The notes under the pieces are model-generated. The model saw only the letters and a list, made by a program, of their open reading frames with translations, did no database searches and was not told where the DNA came from. From Phreatobacter stygius (GTDB taxonomy: Bacteria > Pseudomonadota > Alphaproteobacteria > Rhizobiales > Phreatobacteraceae), in the NCBI RefSeq assembly GCF_005144885.1, contig NZ_CP039690.1, positions 2,183,001 through 2,247,000 on the forward strand: DNA of 64,000 nt, given 5' to 3'. Position numbers and translations under genes: made by a program. Shown here piece after piece: positions 1 to 8,433 of this stretch (the stretch's first letter is position 1; each line of letters opens with the position of its first letter).

Positions 1-125
1 CGTGGCAGCGGTCCTCAATGCCCGACCGAGAAAGACGCTGGGCTGGAAAACGCCGGCAGAGGCGCTTGACGCGTTACTGCCATGAGTGAACACAATCGGT
101 GTTGCGACGACCGTTTGAATCCGCC
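1..125 (+). mobile_element. IS30-family element, right end only
   Basis: The window opens inside the last codons of an IS30-type transposase. About 40 bases after its stop comes GGTGTTGCGACGACCGTTTG (98-117), which resembles the terminal repeat of alphaproteobacterial IS30 elements. Immediately to the right, an IS3-type orfB reading frame running on the opposite strand begins abruptly after its conserved HSDRGSQ motif, so this element has inserted into the IS3 element. The exact end cannot be fixed to better than about 10 bases because the left end and the target duplication are outside the window. Confidence 0.7.
2..85 (+). CDS. IS30 transposase, C-terminal fragment
   Basis: Only the last 27 codons are visible. 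They read VAAVLNARPRKTLGWKTPAE and a short tail, ending at TGA (83-85). The RPRKTLGWKTPAEAL block is the characteristic C-terminus of IS30-family DDE transposases, following the catalytic core. The rest of the gene lies left of the window, so whether it is intact cannot be judged. It is the source of the insertion that disrupts the neighbouring IS3 orfB. Confidence 0.75.
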   Translation: MAAVLNARPRKTLGWKTPAEALDALLP

Positions 126-719
126 TTGGCTGCCCCGGTCGGAGTGATGCAGCAGGGCGTCGGGCTTGCCCCGGCGCCAGATCGCCATCATGAGCGCATC
201 GGTGACGAGTTGTGCCATCATCGACGCGTTCATGGACCAGCCAACCACCCGCCGCGAGAAGAGGTCGACAACCGCGGCCACGTAGAGCCAGCCTTCGGCC
301 GTCCAGACATAGGTGAAGTCTGCCACCCACTTCTGGTTCGGCGCCGATGCCTGGAACTGGCGATCGAGCAGGTTTGACGCGATGCCGACGCTGACCCGCT
401 CCCCCGTATCAGGGGGAAGGCCACGGCGCCGCGGCCGAGCGCGAAGAGCTTGACCGTGCATCAGACGTTCGATCCGGTGGAGCCCGCAGGAAACGCCATC
501 GGCGAGAACGTCATGCCAGACCCGGCGAGCACCATAGGTTCTGTCGCTGGCAACGAAGCTCGCTCGCACCTTCGCGCCGATCGCCTCATCGTCCTTGGCC
601 CGCTGGCTCGGGGACCTTGTGAGCCAGGCGTAGAAGCCAGAACGCGAGACCCCGAGCGCCTCACACAACCATGCCGTCGGCCAGATCCCCCGATGTTTCG
701 CGACGAACCCGAATTTCAT
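125..719 (-). pseudogene. IS3 OrfB transposase, 3' truncated
   Basis: This is the integrase-like catalytic subunit of the IS3 transposase. The ATG at 717-719 overlaps the TGA of orfA (ATGA). The N-terminal helical region (GVSRSGFYAWLTRSPSQRAK) and the rve-type core are visible, including VADFTYVWTAEGWLYVAAVV with the first catalytic Asp and LLHHSDRGSQ with the second. After HSDRGSQ (codon ending at 126) the family pattern stops. What follows is read from the IS30 end, so the region with the third catalytic residue (Glu) is missing and the protein cannot be active. Expected family length is about 270-280 residues; about 198 native residues remain. Confidence 0.85.
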
Positions 720-1006
720 ATCGAGTCCTTCGCGAAGTAGGCCGCGGCTTTTTTTAGGATATCTCGTTCGGCCTTGAGCTTGGCAACCTCGCGTCTCAGC
801 CGCTCGATCTCCAACTGCTCGGGCTTCATCTGGCCCTGGCCGGGGAACGCCTGCTGCGGATCGGCCACAAAATCCTTGGCCCATTTGCGCAGCACGTTCT
901 CATGCACATCCAGGTCGCGCGCCGCTTGCGCGACCGCAACCCCGCGCTCCTTGATCAGCTTCACAGCCTCGAGCTTGAACTCCCGGCTGAACTTTCGTCG
1001 TTGCAT
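716..1006 (-). CDS. IS3 OrfA, helix-turn-helix subunit
   Basis: This 96-residue protein is a complete IS3-family OrfA. An N-terminal HTH_Tnp_1 domain (MQRRKFSREFKLEAVKLIKE; second helix around AQAARDLDVHENVLRKW) is followed by a leucine-zipper-like coiled coil (EQLEIERLRREVAKLKAERD). It binds the element ends and, fused to OrfB by frameshifting, forms the transposase. Its stop overlaps the orfB start by four bases. Because orfB is cut by an IS30 insertion, OrfA can be made but has no functional partner from this copy. Confidence 0.9.
   Translation of the reverse strand: MQRRKFSREFKLEAVKLIKERGVAVAQAARDLDVHENVLRKWAKDFVADPQQAFPGQGQMKPEQLEIERLRREVAKLKAERDILKKAAAYFAKDSI
749..755 (-). other. Programmed -1 frameshift site of IS3
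   Basis: Seven A residues in a row on the minus strand, read by orfA as CTA AAA AAA GCC, form an A_AAA_AAA slippery heptamer about 12 codons before the orfA stop. The downstream OrfB frame is exactly -1 relative to OrfA and is open through this site. That is the usual arrangement for making the OrfAB fusion transposase in IS3 elements. The site is now useless because orfB is truncated. Confidence 0.7.
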
Positions 1007-1061
1007 AGGCCACCTCCGGCTTCACAGTTGACACCCAAACTCGGTGTCCGTGAAACCGGCA

Positions 1062-1517
1062 GCAGGCCAAAAAGCGACGCTTCTCACCGGCGACCAGGAT
1101 TTCAAGCCCCTAGTCGATGCCCTCGTTCAGGAAGGGATGTTCGTCACGCTGTGGTATCCTCCGGGTGAGACCAACTCGGAAATCATAAGGGCCGCCGACC
1201 GACGCAGACCGATCCTTCTGTCGCAGCTCGCGGACCTTCTCACTCCAGAATCCCGACAACGTTTCGCTTTGCCTCACATGCGGAATTTTCATCCGCCCGA
1301 ACAGGCGGAGCCATCGGACAAGAGAGCTTCGTGGTCGCTAGATGATAGCAGGTACGCCCTATTTCGGGACGGTCAGGATTGGCTAGTCATCCGCAGCACG
1401 TCAGACCCCTTGAACCGGCTCCATATTCGCCATTCCAACTGGGATCTGCTGCTTTTGCATATGAAAGAACACAATATGCAGATCCCCGAGGAACATCACC
1501 GCATCGGAGCAACTTGA
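1062..1517 (+). pseudogene. NYN-domain protein, 5' end lost to IS3
   Basis: The surviving frame reads KATLLTGDQDFKPLVDALVQ followed by EGMFVTLWYPPGETNSEII. This matches the second half of the NYN/LabA-like PIN-fold domain; the TGDQDF acidic motif supplies catalytic Asp residues in that family of RNases. The N-terminal half of the domain, with the first Asp, is replaced by the IS3 end. The C-terminal stretch (to residue ~150) has no motif I recognise. An ATG at 1044 lies in IS-derived sequence, so a truncated product could be translated but would lack half the active site. The original gene would have extended left of 1062. Confidence 0.7.
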
Positions 1518-1759
1518 TACTCACCGAACTGCCAGACGACCTCGCGCTGGCGCGAGCGGGCTTGGAAAGGCAACTAAGCGACTGATTTTATCGGCCTTGC
1601 TCGCCGCGTTAGCGACGACCGTATGGTCGTGACAAAATGCTTCAGCAGACATTCAGCTAGGCGACTTCGCAACGGCAGGTCAAAAATTAGGTGGTGCTTT
1701 TGGTGGTACAGCGCCCATTGACTGGCTTCAGGCGTCGCGCGGCTCGGCTACCTAGGAAC

Positions 1760-4627
1760 CTACCAACTCTGCCTGAGCGCAACGCTGCCCCTGAGCGCGC
1801 GGTGGCGGTCGCCGACCTCGCCGTCGAGGGCGAGCGAGGCGGCGAAGCCCTGGCGGAAGCGGGCTTCCACGCCAAGCGTGGCGAGCGCGGTATGGGTCGA
1901 GGCGCGCGCGCCGAACACGGCGAAGGTCGAGCCGGCAAGCGTCTGGAACTGCGCCTCCGCGCCGCGCTGGGTGTTGGACTGCACCGCATAGGCGAGGCGC
2001 GAGAAGGCCAGGAGGTCGCCGGTCTCGGCCGAAGCGACGAGGGCATCGGCCCTGGCGCCGAGCTCGGCCCGCAGGGTGCCGGTGGTGCGGCCGGCATAAG
2101 CGAGCGCGAAGGCGCCGGTGGCGGGCATGTCCCAGCTCTCGCGATAGCCCGGCGCGACATAGGCGATGGCCTCCGCGGCGGCATAGGGAGTGAGCCCGAA
2201 CTGTCCGAGCCCGAAGCGCCGGCCGGCCTCGAGACGGCCGCCGAAGGTATGGCCGACCGGTCCCGAGCGATAGGTCTCGGTCAGGCCGAACCCTGAGACA
2301 TCGCGCGTCACGTCGAAGCGGTTCCAGCCATAAGCGAGCGCCGCCGAGACATGACCGGGCCCGAGCCGCATGGAGCCATAGGCGCCGATCTGCGCGAAGT
2401 CGCCGCTGCCGGAGCCGCGCGTGCCGAGGCCGAAGGAGCTGCCGCCGCCGGCGACCGCGAAACCGACGACGAGGCCCGGCGCGACCAGCCGGTCGGCGCC
2501 GGCCGCAACCCCATAAAGCGACGAGGCGGAGCCGGCCGCGCCGAGGCCGGTATCCGAGGCCGTGCGGCCGGCCTGACCGTAAGCCTTGGTCCAGATCGAC
2601 CAGGCCGCTTCGACCCGCGCGGCAGGCGTGCGCACTGAAGCGATATCGGCCATCTCGATCAGCGAGGAGCCGGGCGCATTGGCGGTAGCACCGCGCGCGC
2701 CGGCCATCGGGTCGAGCATGATGCCGAGAAAGGTCGAGGCCCCGGTCAGGCCCGTCGATACGGCACCGGTGCCCGCCTCGCCGGTGAGCCGGCTGAGCTG
2801 GGTCGCCAGAGTGGCGCCGGTGACGCCGATCAGCGAGGTCGGGATGAAGCCCGGCTGCGTGCCGGTCGCATCGATCACCCGGTCGATGACGGCGGCGACA
2901 TGGGCGAGGTTCCGCCCGCCCTGCCCGGCGAGCGCCGTGCCGGCACGATAGCCTTTCACCGTCAGCTGCACATCGTTCGGATTATAGACGATTGAACCGA
3001 CCGCACCGTCGCCCAGCAGTGTGAAGGTGCCCGCAACGCCACCAGCCGCGGTCAGCACCGTATGGCTCTGGTCCGCAAAGCTCACCGCCTTGAACGACAG
3101 GTTGCCGCCGCCAAGCGTCGCCGTGCCGGTGGCCGTCGTGAGGCCGCCGGGAGCAAAGGCGTAGGTTCCGCCGGCATAAAGCGTCAGGTTGCCATTGACG
3201 ACAAGCGTGCCACCCGATGGCGCGAAGGTCGCGCCGGACTGGACCGTGGTGTTGCCCACCGCGCCATGGCCGGAAAGCGCCCCGCCCGACCGCAGCGTGA
3301 TCGTCGCGGCCCCCTTCGTGTCGGTGGTCGCCATCTCGATCCGGCTGGCCGATGTGATCGTCGCGGTGCCGGTGGAGGCATCGTCCTGGAAGCGCAGCCG
3401 GCCCGTATTGTTGATGGTCGCTGAACCTGCAGTGGCATTGTCGACAAAGGTGGTGGTGCCCGCGTTATTTATGATGGCCGAGCCTGCTGTCGTCCCGAAG
3501 CTGAATCGGAGCGTGCCCTGACCACGGTTGTCGATCGTGGCGCCTTGGCCGCTGGCAGCCGAGATGAGCGTCATGCTGCCGGTGTTTACGACCGTCGTCT
3601 GTCCCAGACCGCCCGTGCCGAAATAGCCCGAGACGAGCAAGGTTCCGCTATTGAGGATGAGCCCTGCTCCGGCATTGGTCGTCCTCATGGACAGGTAATT
3701 GCGATTGTCGATTGTCGCGGTCCCGGTCGATGACTGGTCGGAGAAGAGGATGGCGCCGAGATTGAGGATGCTCGCCTGGCCAGCGGTGCTGTCGTTGTTG
3801 AAGTCGACCCATCCGGCGCGTCGGTTCGTGATCGTCGCCGCCCCGGCGGATGATTGACCGCCGAAGGTGGTGTTCCCGGCGAGGTCGAGCGTCGCATTGC
3901 TCAGTGTCGCGGTGTTCCCAACCCTGAGCTGTCCTGCCGTCGTGATCTTCGCCGATCCGGCCGAAGAGCTGTCGAAGAACCAGATGGCAGTGCTGTTCTG
4001 TGTGGTGATGATGGCGTTGGCGGCTGTCGAGGAGTCCTCGAACTGCACCGCGCCGTTGTCGAGTGTCAGCGCCACGCTGCCCGCGGAGGAATTACCGTAA
4101 AAATAGGCTGTTCCGCCGCTGACGAGAATGCGAGACGCCGCAGCGGTGCTGTTGTCGTAGAAGTACAGCAGGCTATTGACGGCGTTGATCGTCACCGATC
4201 CGGTCGAGGCGGAATTGTAGAAATTAAGGCCGGCGCGGTCGAGGTTCAGCGTGTAATCGGCCCCCGCGGCCGCCTGCAGGCCGACACCCGTGAGACGGAT
4301 CCTCTGCATGAGGTCGGACGGGTCCTGGCGGCTGAACGAATAGGCCGGCGCGCCGGCAGCAAAGTATAGGCCGCCTAAGCTCTGGTCGGCGCTGACGATC
4401 AGCGAGGTCGTCGACGAGGCGCCAAAAGTCGCGGTCCCGGTCGGCACGGCCCCGCCGGACCAGTTGTTGGCGGTGGACAGGACGTTTGAGCCGGGATTGG
4501 CCAGCCACGTCGCGTCCTGCGCGACGGCTGGAGCCGCGGCTGCCGTCAATGCCGTCGCCGCCAGCAGCACATGCACCCGCGTCCATGCACCCCGCCGGCT
4601 CATCGCCGGCCTGTTCCTGCCTTCCAT
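1760..4627 (-). CDS. Autotransporter (type Va secretion)
   Basis: This ~955-residue protein shows a Sec signal (LLAATALTAAAAPAVAQ). A long passenger follows (about residues 30-650), made of imperfect ~20-residue beta-strand repeats such as TAGSATINNTGRLRF and SSTGTATIDNRNYL, and then a C-terminal autotransporter beta-barrel of about 270 residues ending in the aromatic W. The passenger should fold as a beta-helix on the cell surface; no catalytic motif is visible, so adhesion or surface coating is a guess. The ATG at 4627 has AGGGG seven bases upstream; an alternative start is the ATG at 4603 just before the signal peptide. It stands alone, with IS debris downstream and an unrelated ligase gene upstream. 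Confidence 0.85.
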   Translation of the reverse strand: MEGRNRPAMSRRGAWTRVHVLLAATALTAAAAPAVAQDATWLANPGSNVLSTANNWSGGAVPTGTATFGASSTTSLIVSADQSLGGLYFAAGAPAYSFSRQDPSDLMQRIRLTGVGLQAAAGADYTLNLDRAGLNFYNSASTGSVTINAVNSLLYFYDNSTAAASRILVSGGTAYFYGNSSAGSVALTLDNGAVQFEDSSTAANAIITTQNSTAIWFFDSSSAGSAKITTAGQLRVGNTATLSNATLDLAGNTTFGGQSSAGAATITNRRAGWVDFNNDSTAGQASILNLGAILFSDQSSTGTATIDNRNYLSMRTTNAGAGLILNSGTLLVSGYFGTGGLGQTTVVNTGSMTLISAASGQGATIDNRGQGTLRFSFGTTAGSAIINNAGTTTFVDNATAGSATINNTGRLRFQDDASTGTATITSASRIEMATTDTKGAATITLRSGGALSGHGAVGNTTVQSGATFAPSGGTLVVNGNLTLYAGGTYAFAPGGLTTATGTATLGGGNLSFKAVSFADQSHTVLTAAGGVAGTFTLLGDGAVGSIVYNPNDVQLTVKGYRAGTALAGQGGRNLAHVAAVIDRVIDATGTQPGFIPTSLIGVTGATLATQLSRLTGEAGTGAVSTGLTGASTFLGIMLDPMAGARGATANAPGSSLIEMADIASVRTPAARVEAAWSIWTKAYGQAGRTASDTGLGAAGSASSLYGVAAGADRLVAPGLVVGFAVAGGGSSFGLGTRGSGSGDFAQIGAYGSMRLGPGHVSAALAYGWNRFDVTRDVSGFGLTETYRSGPVGHTFGGRLEAGRRFGLGQFGLTPYAAAEAIAYVAPGYRESWDMPATGAFALAYAGRTTGTLRAELGARADALVASAETGDLLAFSRLAYAVQSNTQRGAEAQFQTLAGSTFAVFGARASTHTALATLGVEARFRQGFAASLALDGEVGDRHRALRGSVALRQSW

Positions 4628-4808
4628 GCCCAACCCCTGCTAGCCCCCGCGCCGACGGACTGGGACCGTCAGACGGCGCAAACTAGGGCGGCGCCGGCTG
4701 GCAAGTCTTCTCATCCAGCGCATGACGGAGGCGCTGTGATGGATCATAGACGGCCCGGCGTGCCACTGAGCCTGCCGGCGACATGCCGGGATTTGCGCCT
4801 CTGCGCAG

Positions 4809-6368
4809 TCAGCCTGAACCCGCGACTCGTTTCGCCAGCTCGGCCTTCTTGATCTTGCGGGTCGGGGTCATCGGCATCTCGTCGATGAGTTCGAGCCGTT
4901 CCGGCCATTTGGTCTTGGCGACGTCGTGGCGCGCCAGCCATGCCCTGAGTTTGTCGAGATCAATGCCGGCGCCCGCGTGCAAGACGACAAAACAACAGGC
5001 GCGCTCGCCCAGCACCGGGTCGGGCATCGGCACGATCGCGCAGATCTCGACCGCCGGATGCCGCGCGATCAGCGCCTCGACATCGGCCGGATTGAACTTC
5101 ACCCCGCCCCGGTTGATCACCTCTTTCGATCGCCCGGTAATGGTGAGATGGCCGTGTTCGTCCAGGCGCGCGAGGTCGCCGGTGCGGAACCAGCCGTCGG
5201 CGCTGAAGGCTTCCGCCGTCGCACTCGGATTGTCGAGATAGCCGTCGAACACGGAGATGCCGCGCACCTGCAATTCGCCTTCCGTGCCGACTGGCAACGG
5301 CTCCGTTCCGTCGGCGACCCTGAGCTCGGTGCCGGGGCTGGCGCGCCCGACGCTGGTCAAGCGGACCGGCTCGGCATCGCCGGGCCGGGTGAAACTGCCG
5401 GCCTGCATTTCGCTCATGCCCCAGAGCTGGCAAACCTTTCCCTCCGGCATCAGGTCCTGCAGGGCGCGGGCGAGCTCCGGCGGGCAGGCGCTGCCTGATA
5501 TCAGCACGAAGCGCAGCGAGGAAAGCCGGTCCGGGGTCAGTAGACCCTCGTTCAGGCAGCCAGCCAGATGCGCCGGCGCGACGAACAGCCCGGTCGGCCG
5601 GTGGCTGTCGAGCGCGGCTGCCAGGCTGACGGGCGTGAAGGCCGGCAGGACGGCGGTGGCGGCCCCCGCCGACAGCGCCAGATTGATCGAGAACAGGCCG
5701 TAGAGATGGCTGAACGGCGCCGCCGACAGCAGCACCGAGGACCCGTCAATGCCGAGTTCCGCTGCGCTGAGCCGGGCATTGGCCAGGAACCTGGCATAGG
5801 GAACCGGCACGCCTTTGGGCGCGGCCGTGGTCCCCGAGGTGTAGAGCAGGACGAACCGATCGCCGGGTTGCGGGCGATCATCGGGCGGCGTGCCCGGCCC
5901 GCTGGCCAAGGCTTCGAAGGCCATCGCGCCATCAGGCGCATTGGGCCCGACCGCAACGACAAGCCGGAGATCGGGCAGGCTTTGGCGCAGCGACAGGACG
6001 AGCGCGGCCGGGCTGACATCCCTGGCCTCGGCCAGGCAGATGACTGCCTTGGCCCTGGCATGCCGCAGCAGAGGTTCGATGTCGGCGGCTCTGTAGGGCA
6101 TGTGGATGGTTTGCAGCACGGCGCCAATAGAGCCCGCCGCCAGATAGCACTGCAGAAACGCCAGGCCGTTCGGCAATTGCACCGCGATGACGTCGCCTTT
6201 GCCGAGCCCATGGGCGCGAAACGCGCCGGCGAACGCCAGCGCCTGCTGATGCAGCGCGGCGTAGGAGATGACGCCATGCGGCCCGATACAGGCGGGCTGG
6301 CCGGCCCGCGCGGCGGCATGATGGTCCATCCAGTCGCGCAGCGTTTCCGGCATCACGACCTCGGCCAC
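4809..6368 (-). CDS. Acyl-/aryl-CoA ligase (AMP-binding)
   Basis: This adenylate-forming enzyme of about 519 residues activates a carboxylic acid with ATP and joins it to CoA. The phosphate-binding loop LLYTSGTTAAPKGVPVP, the LWGMSEMQAG motif, the WFRTGDLARLDEHGHL hinge region and the C-terminal catalytic Lys region (MTPTRKIKKAELAKR) are all present, so it should be active. The GTG at 6366-6368 has GGAGG five bases upstream, inside the end of the GST gene; an ATG at 6353 is the alternative. It follows the GST gene with no gap, so the two are co-transcribed. The acid substrate cannot be read from sequence; the GST partner suggests an aromatic or lignin-type acid. Confidence 0.88.
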   Translation of the reverse strand: MAEVVMPETLRDWMDHHAAARAGQPACIGPHGVISYAALHQQALAFAGAFRAHGLGKGDVIAVQLPNGLAFLQCYLAAGSIGAVLQTIHMPYRAADIEPLLRHARAKAVICLAEARDVSPAALVLSLRQSLPDLRLVVAVGPNAPDGAMAFEALASGPGTPPDDRPQPGDRFVLLYTSGTTAAPKGVPVPYARFLANARLSAAELGIDGSSVLLSAAPFSHLYGLFSINLALSAGAATAVLPAFTPVSLAAALDSHRPTGLFVAPAHLAGCLNEGLLTPDRLSSLRFVLISGSACPPELARALQDLMPEGKVCQLWGMSEMQAGSFTRPGDAEPVRLTSVGRASPGTELRVADGTEPLPVGTEGELQVRGISVFDGYLDNPSATAEAFSADGWFRTGDLARLDEHGHLTITGRSKEVINRGGVKFNPADVEALIARHPAVEICAIVPMPDPVLGERACCFVVLHAGAGIDLDKLRAWLARHDVAKTKWPERLELIDEMPMTPTRKIKKAELAKRVAGSG

Positions 6369-6369
6369 A

Positions 6370-7086
6370 TCAGCCTCCTCGATGCCCGGGCGTTGCGTCG
6401 GAGCGCGCGGGCTCCTTGCGCGCCAGCCCATCATGGCGATCGAGCATCGCCTCGCGCCAGGCGGCGAGCCGGTCGGACGGCTCGAGCACCTCGAAACGGC
6501 TGACGATGCGCGCCCACTGGAACAGGCTGAACAGGATATGGTCGGCATAGGCCGGTTGTTCGCCGCAAAGGAACGGCTGGCTGCGCAAGGTCGCCCGCGC
6601 CGGATCGAGCAGCTTGCGAAAGGCCAGAATGTCCTTGTCGCGCTCGGCGGCGAGCTGTTCCAGCGGCCGGCGGAAAACCTGCTCCATCTGCTGGCGCAGA
6701 TGATGCGCGTCCTCGTCGCCGACGCATGCGACGACATCGATCATCAACAGCGGCACCAGTTTGGGAATCAGCGTGCGATCGACATAAGCGTTGACGAAAC
6801 GGCAAAGCGCCTGGCCGATGGCGCCGCCGAACAGGCTCGGCCGGTCGGCGTAGCGCCGTTCCAAATGTTCGGCGATCGCCCAGGAATCGGCAATGACCTG
6901 GTCGCCGTCGACCAGGATCGGCACCTTGTCCTGGCCGCTGAAGGCGATCGCCTGCTTGTCGCTGACCGGCACCGCGCGGCTCTCCGCGCTCAGGCCCTTG
7001 TGGGCCATCGCCATATGTGTGCGCCAGGAGAACTGGCTATAGCGGCGCCCGTTCAATCCGCCGAGTTCGTAGAGGATCAAGGCCAT
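6370..7086 (-). CDS. Glutathione S-transferase, LigE/beta-etherase-like
   Basis: The N-terminal thioredoxin-fold domain begins LYELGGLNGRRYSQFSWRTH and contains KVPILVDGDQVIADSWAIAE, where the cis-Pro and the Ser-containing glutathione site of GSTs lie. An all-helical C-terminal domain follows. The opening pattern with RYSQFSWRT resembles the LigE/LigP beta-etherase group rather than ordinary GSTs. Total 238 residues from the ATG at 7086; a GTG two codons earlier is possible. It is the first gene of a two-gene operon with the CoA ligase and is divergent from a MarR-type regulator 70 bases away, which probably controls it. Etherase activity is an inference from the family. Confidence 0.75.
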   Translation of the reverse strand: MALILYELGGLNGRRYSQFSWRTHMAMAHKGLSAESRAVPVSDKQAIAFSGQDKVPILVDGDQVIADSWAIAEHLERRYADRPSLFGGAIGQALCRFVNAYVDRTLIPKLVPLLMIDVVACVGDEDAHHLRQQMEQVFRRPLEQLAAERDKDILAFRKLLDPARATLRSQPFLCGEQPAYADHILFSLFQWARIVSRFEVLEPSDRLAAWREAMLDRHDGLARKEPARSDATPGHRGG

Positions 7087-7155
7087 GGTCACTCAGCCGA
7101 TCTCGTGCTCTATTCATTACTTATTCTACGTCGCACTTTCAGTGAGTCAATCAGC

Positions 7156-7725
7156 ATGGCGCCGCGTCGATCACGCATTCTCGACACCGACCAGGCCGGC
7201 ATTGCCGTCCGTCCCGGACCGCCCGCGCCGCCGCACCTGGCGCGCACCGGCCACGAGGCCGTCGTCACCGAGTTCGAGCAGGCGCTGATCTGCGCCGGCG
7301 AGGCCTTTGTCCGTTTTGCCGGTGCCCTGCTCGGCCCGGAGGCGCGCGAGCACAATCTGTCCGGCCAGGACTGCATCATCCTGCAGCAATTGGTCACGGC
7401 GGGTCAGCCGAGCCGCATTGCCGACCTCCTGCGCTTCGCCAACCGGGAAGATGTCTCCAACGTCCAGTACAGCCTCAGGAAACTGATCAAGGCGGGGCTC
7501 GTCCGCCAGGTCAAAGGCGCGACCAATCGCGACATGGCTTACGCCGTCACCGAGGACGGCGCCCGCGCGACCTCACGCCTGGTCTCGCTCAGGCAGGAGC
7601 TGCTGATGCTGCCGACCAAGGAGATCGCCGGCCTCGACAGCCAGCTGCGATCGATGACCGCGGCTCTCGGCCTCCTGACCGGCCTCTATGATCACGGCAG
7701 CCGGGTGCTGGTCGGGCGGCGCTAG
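7156..7725 (+). CDS. MarR-type winged-helix regulator
   Basis: This 189-residue protein has a central winged helix. CIILQQLVTAGQPSRIADLL is followed by the recognition-helix region EDVSNVQYSLRKLIKAGLV and the wing (VKGATNRDMAYAVTEDG), flanked by helices that would dimerise as in MarR. The ATG at 7156 starts the conserved protein; the frame is open much further upstream, but that part overlaps the oppositely oriented GST gene and is not protein-like. The divergent layout with the GST-CoA ligase operon makes it the likely ligand-responsive repressor of that operon. No clear palindrome was found in the 69-base gap. Confidence 0.8.
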   Translation: MAPRRSRILDTDQAGIAVRPGPPAPPHLARTGHEAVVTEFEQALICAGEAFVRFAGALLGPEAREHNLSGQDCIILQQLVTAGQPSRIADLLRFANREDVSNVQYSLRKLIKAGLVRQVKGATNRDMAYAVTEDGARATSRLVSLRQELLMLPTKEIAGLDSQLRSMTAALGLLTGLYDHGSRVLVGRR

Positions 7726-7752
7726 GTGCAGGAGCGCCCGCCCCGGCTTGGG

Positions 7753-8364
7753 TCAGCCGGTTTCGCACCAGACCCATAGCAGCGTCGCATCCGCGCCATC
7801 GGTGGTGTAGCAGAGGTGATCGAGGCGGCTGTCGAAATAGAGGCTGTCGCCGGCGGTCAACCTGATCTCGGCATAGGAGCCGCTGACGAAGGCGACGGCA
7901 CCGGACAGGACATAGAGAAATTCTTCGCCTTTGTGCGAGGCTGGCTTTTCGAACTGGTGGGCGCTGCGTGCCTTCACCGTGGTGACGAAGGGCACCATGC
8001 GGCGGTCCTTCAGGCCGGTGCACAAGAATTCATGGATATAGTTCCGGTCCTCGGTCCGCCGTCCGCCACCCGCCGGCGTCGAGGTCAGCCGCCCGATATG
8101 GCCGGTGGATTGCTCGGAGAACAGGTTGACCAGCGCGACGCCGAGGCCGGCGGCGATCCGCTCGAGCACCTCGAAGGTCGGCGAGGCCCGGTCGTTCTCG
8201 ATCTTCGAAAGGGCGGATTTCGAGACGCCGCTGCGCCGGCTGGTTTCATCCAGGGTCAGGCCCTGGTCGGTACGGATGGCGCGAATCCGCTGGCCGATCC
8301 TGAGGTCGGAGCGTTCCGCCCCGCCCGCCGCGGCATTCGACCCGAGAGGAACGACATCTGGCAT
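7753..8364 (-). CDS. XRE-cupin transcriptional regulator
   Basis: Residues ~22-80 form a Cro/C1-type helix-turn-helix (RIGQRIRAIRTDQGLTLDET, then SGVSKSALSKIENDRASPT). Residues ~120-200 form a cupin sensor domain (KGEEFLYVLSGAVAFVSGSY). The 203-residue architecture is that of PuuR/SutR-type one-component regulators, which often control amine, amino-acid or polyamine catabolism. It lies 69 bases after the ABC ATPase gene on the same strand, so it is probably the last gene of the importer operon and regulates it. Confidence 0.88.
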   Translation of the reverse strand: MPDVVPLGSNAAAGGAERSDLRIGQRIRAIRTDQGLTLDETSRRSGVSKSALSKIENDRASPTFEVLERIAAGLGVALVNLFSEQSTGHIGRLTSTPAGGGRRTEDRNYIHEFLCTGLKDRRMVPFVTTVKARSAHQFEKPASHKGEEFLYVLSGAVAFVSGSYAEIRLTAGDSLYFDSRLDHLCYTTDGADATLLWVWCETG

Positions 8365-8433
8365 GGGGGTGTTGACCTCTCAAATCGGACCGCCTCGGCC
8401 GCGCCAGGCAGTCTATCGGGCTGCGGAACCGGA

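Larger units (their letters stand above)
125..1061 (-). mobile_element. IS3-family element, interrupted by IS30
   Basis: This is a two-frame IS3-type element (orfA, then orfB in the -1 frame) on the minus strand. Its upstream end lies near 1055-1070, where the sequence changes into the interior of an NYN-domain gene. A likely terminus reads TGCCGGTTTCACGG on the minus strand, starting at 1061. The downstream part of orfB is missing because the IS30 element begins at about 125; the remainder should lie beyond the IS30 copy, outside the window. The element is therefore itself disrupted. Confidence 0.75.
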
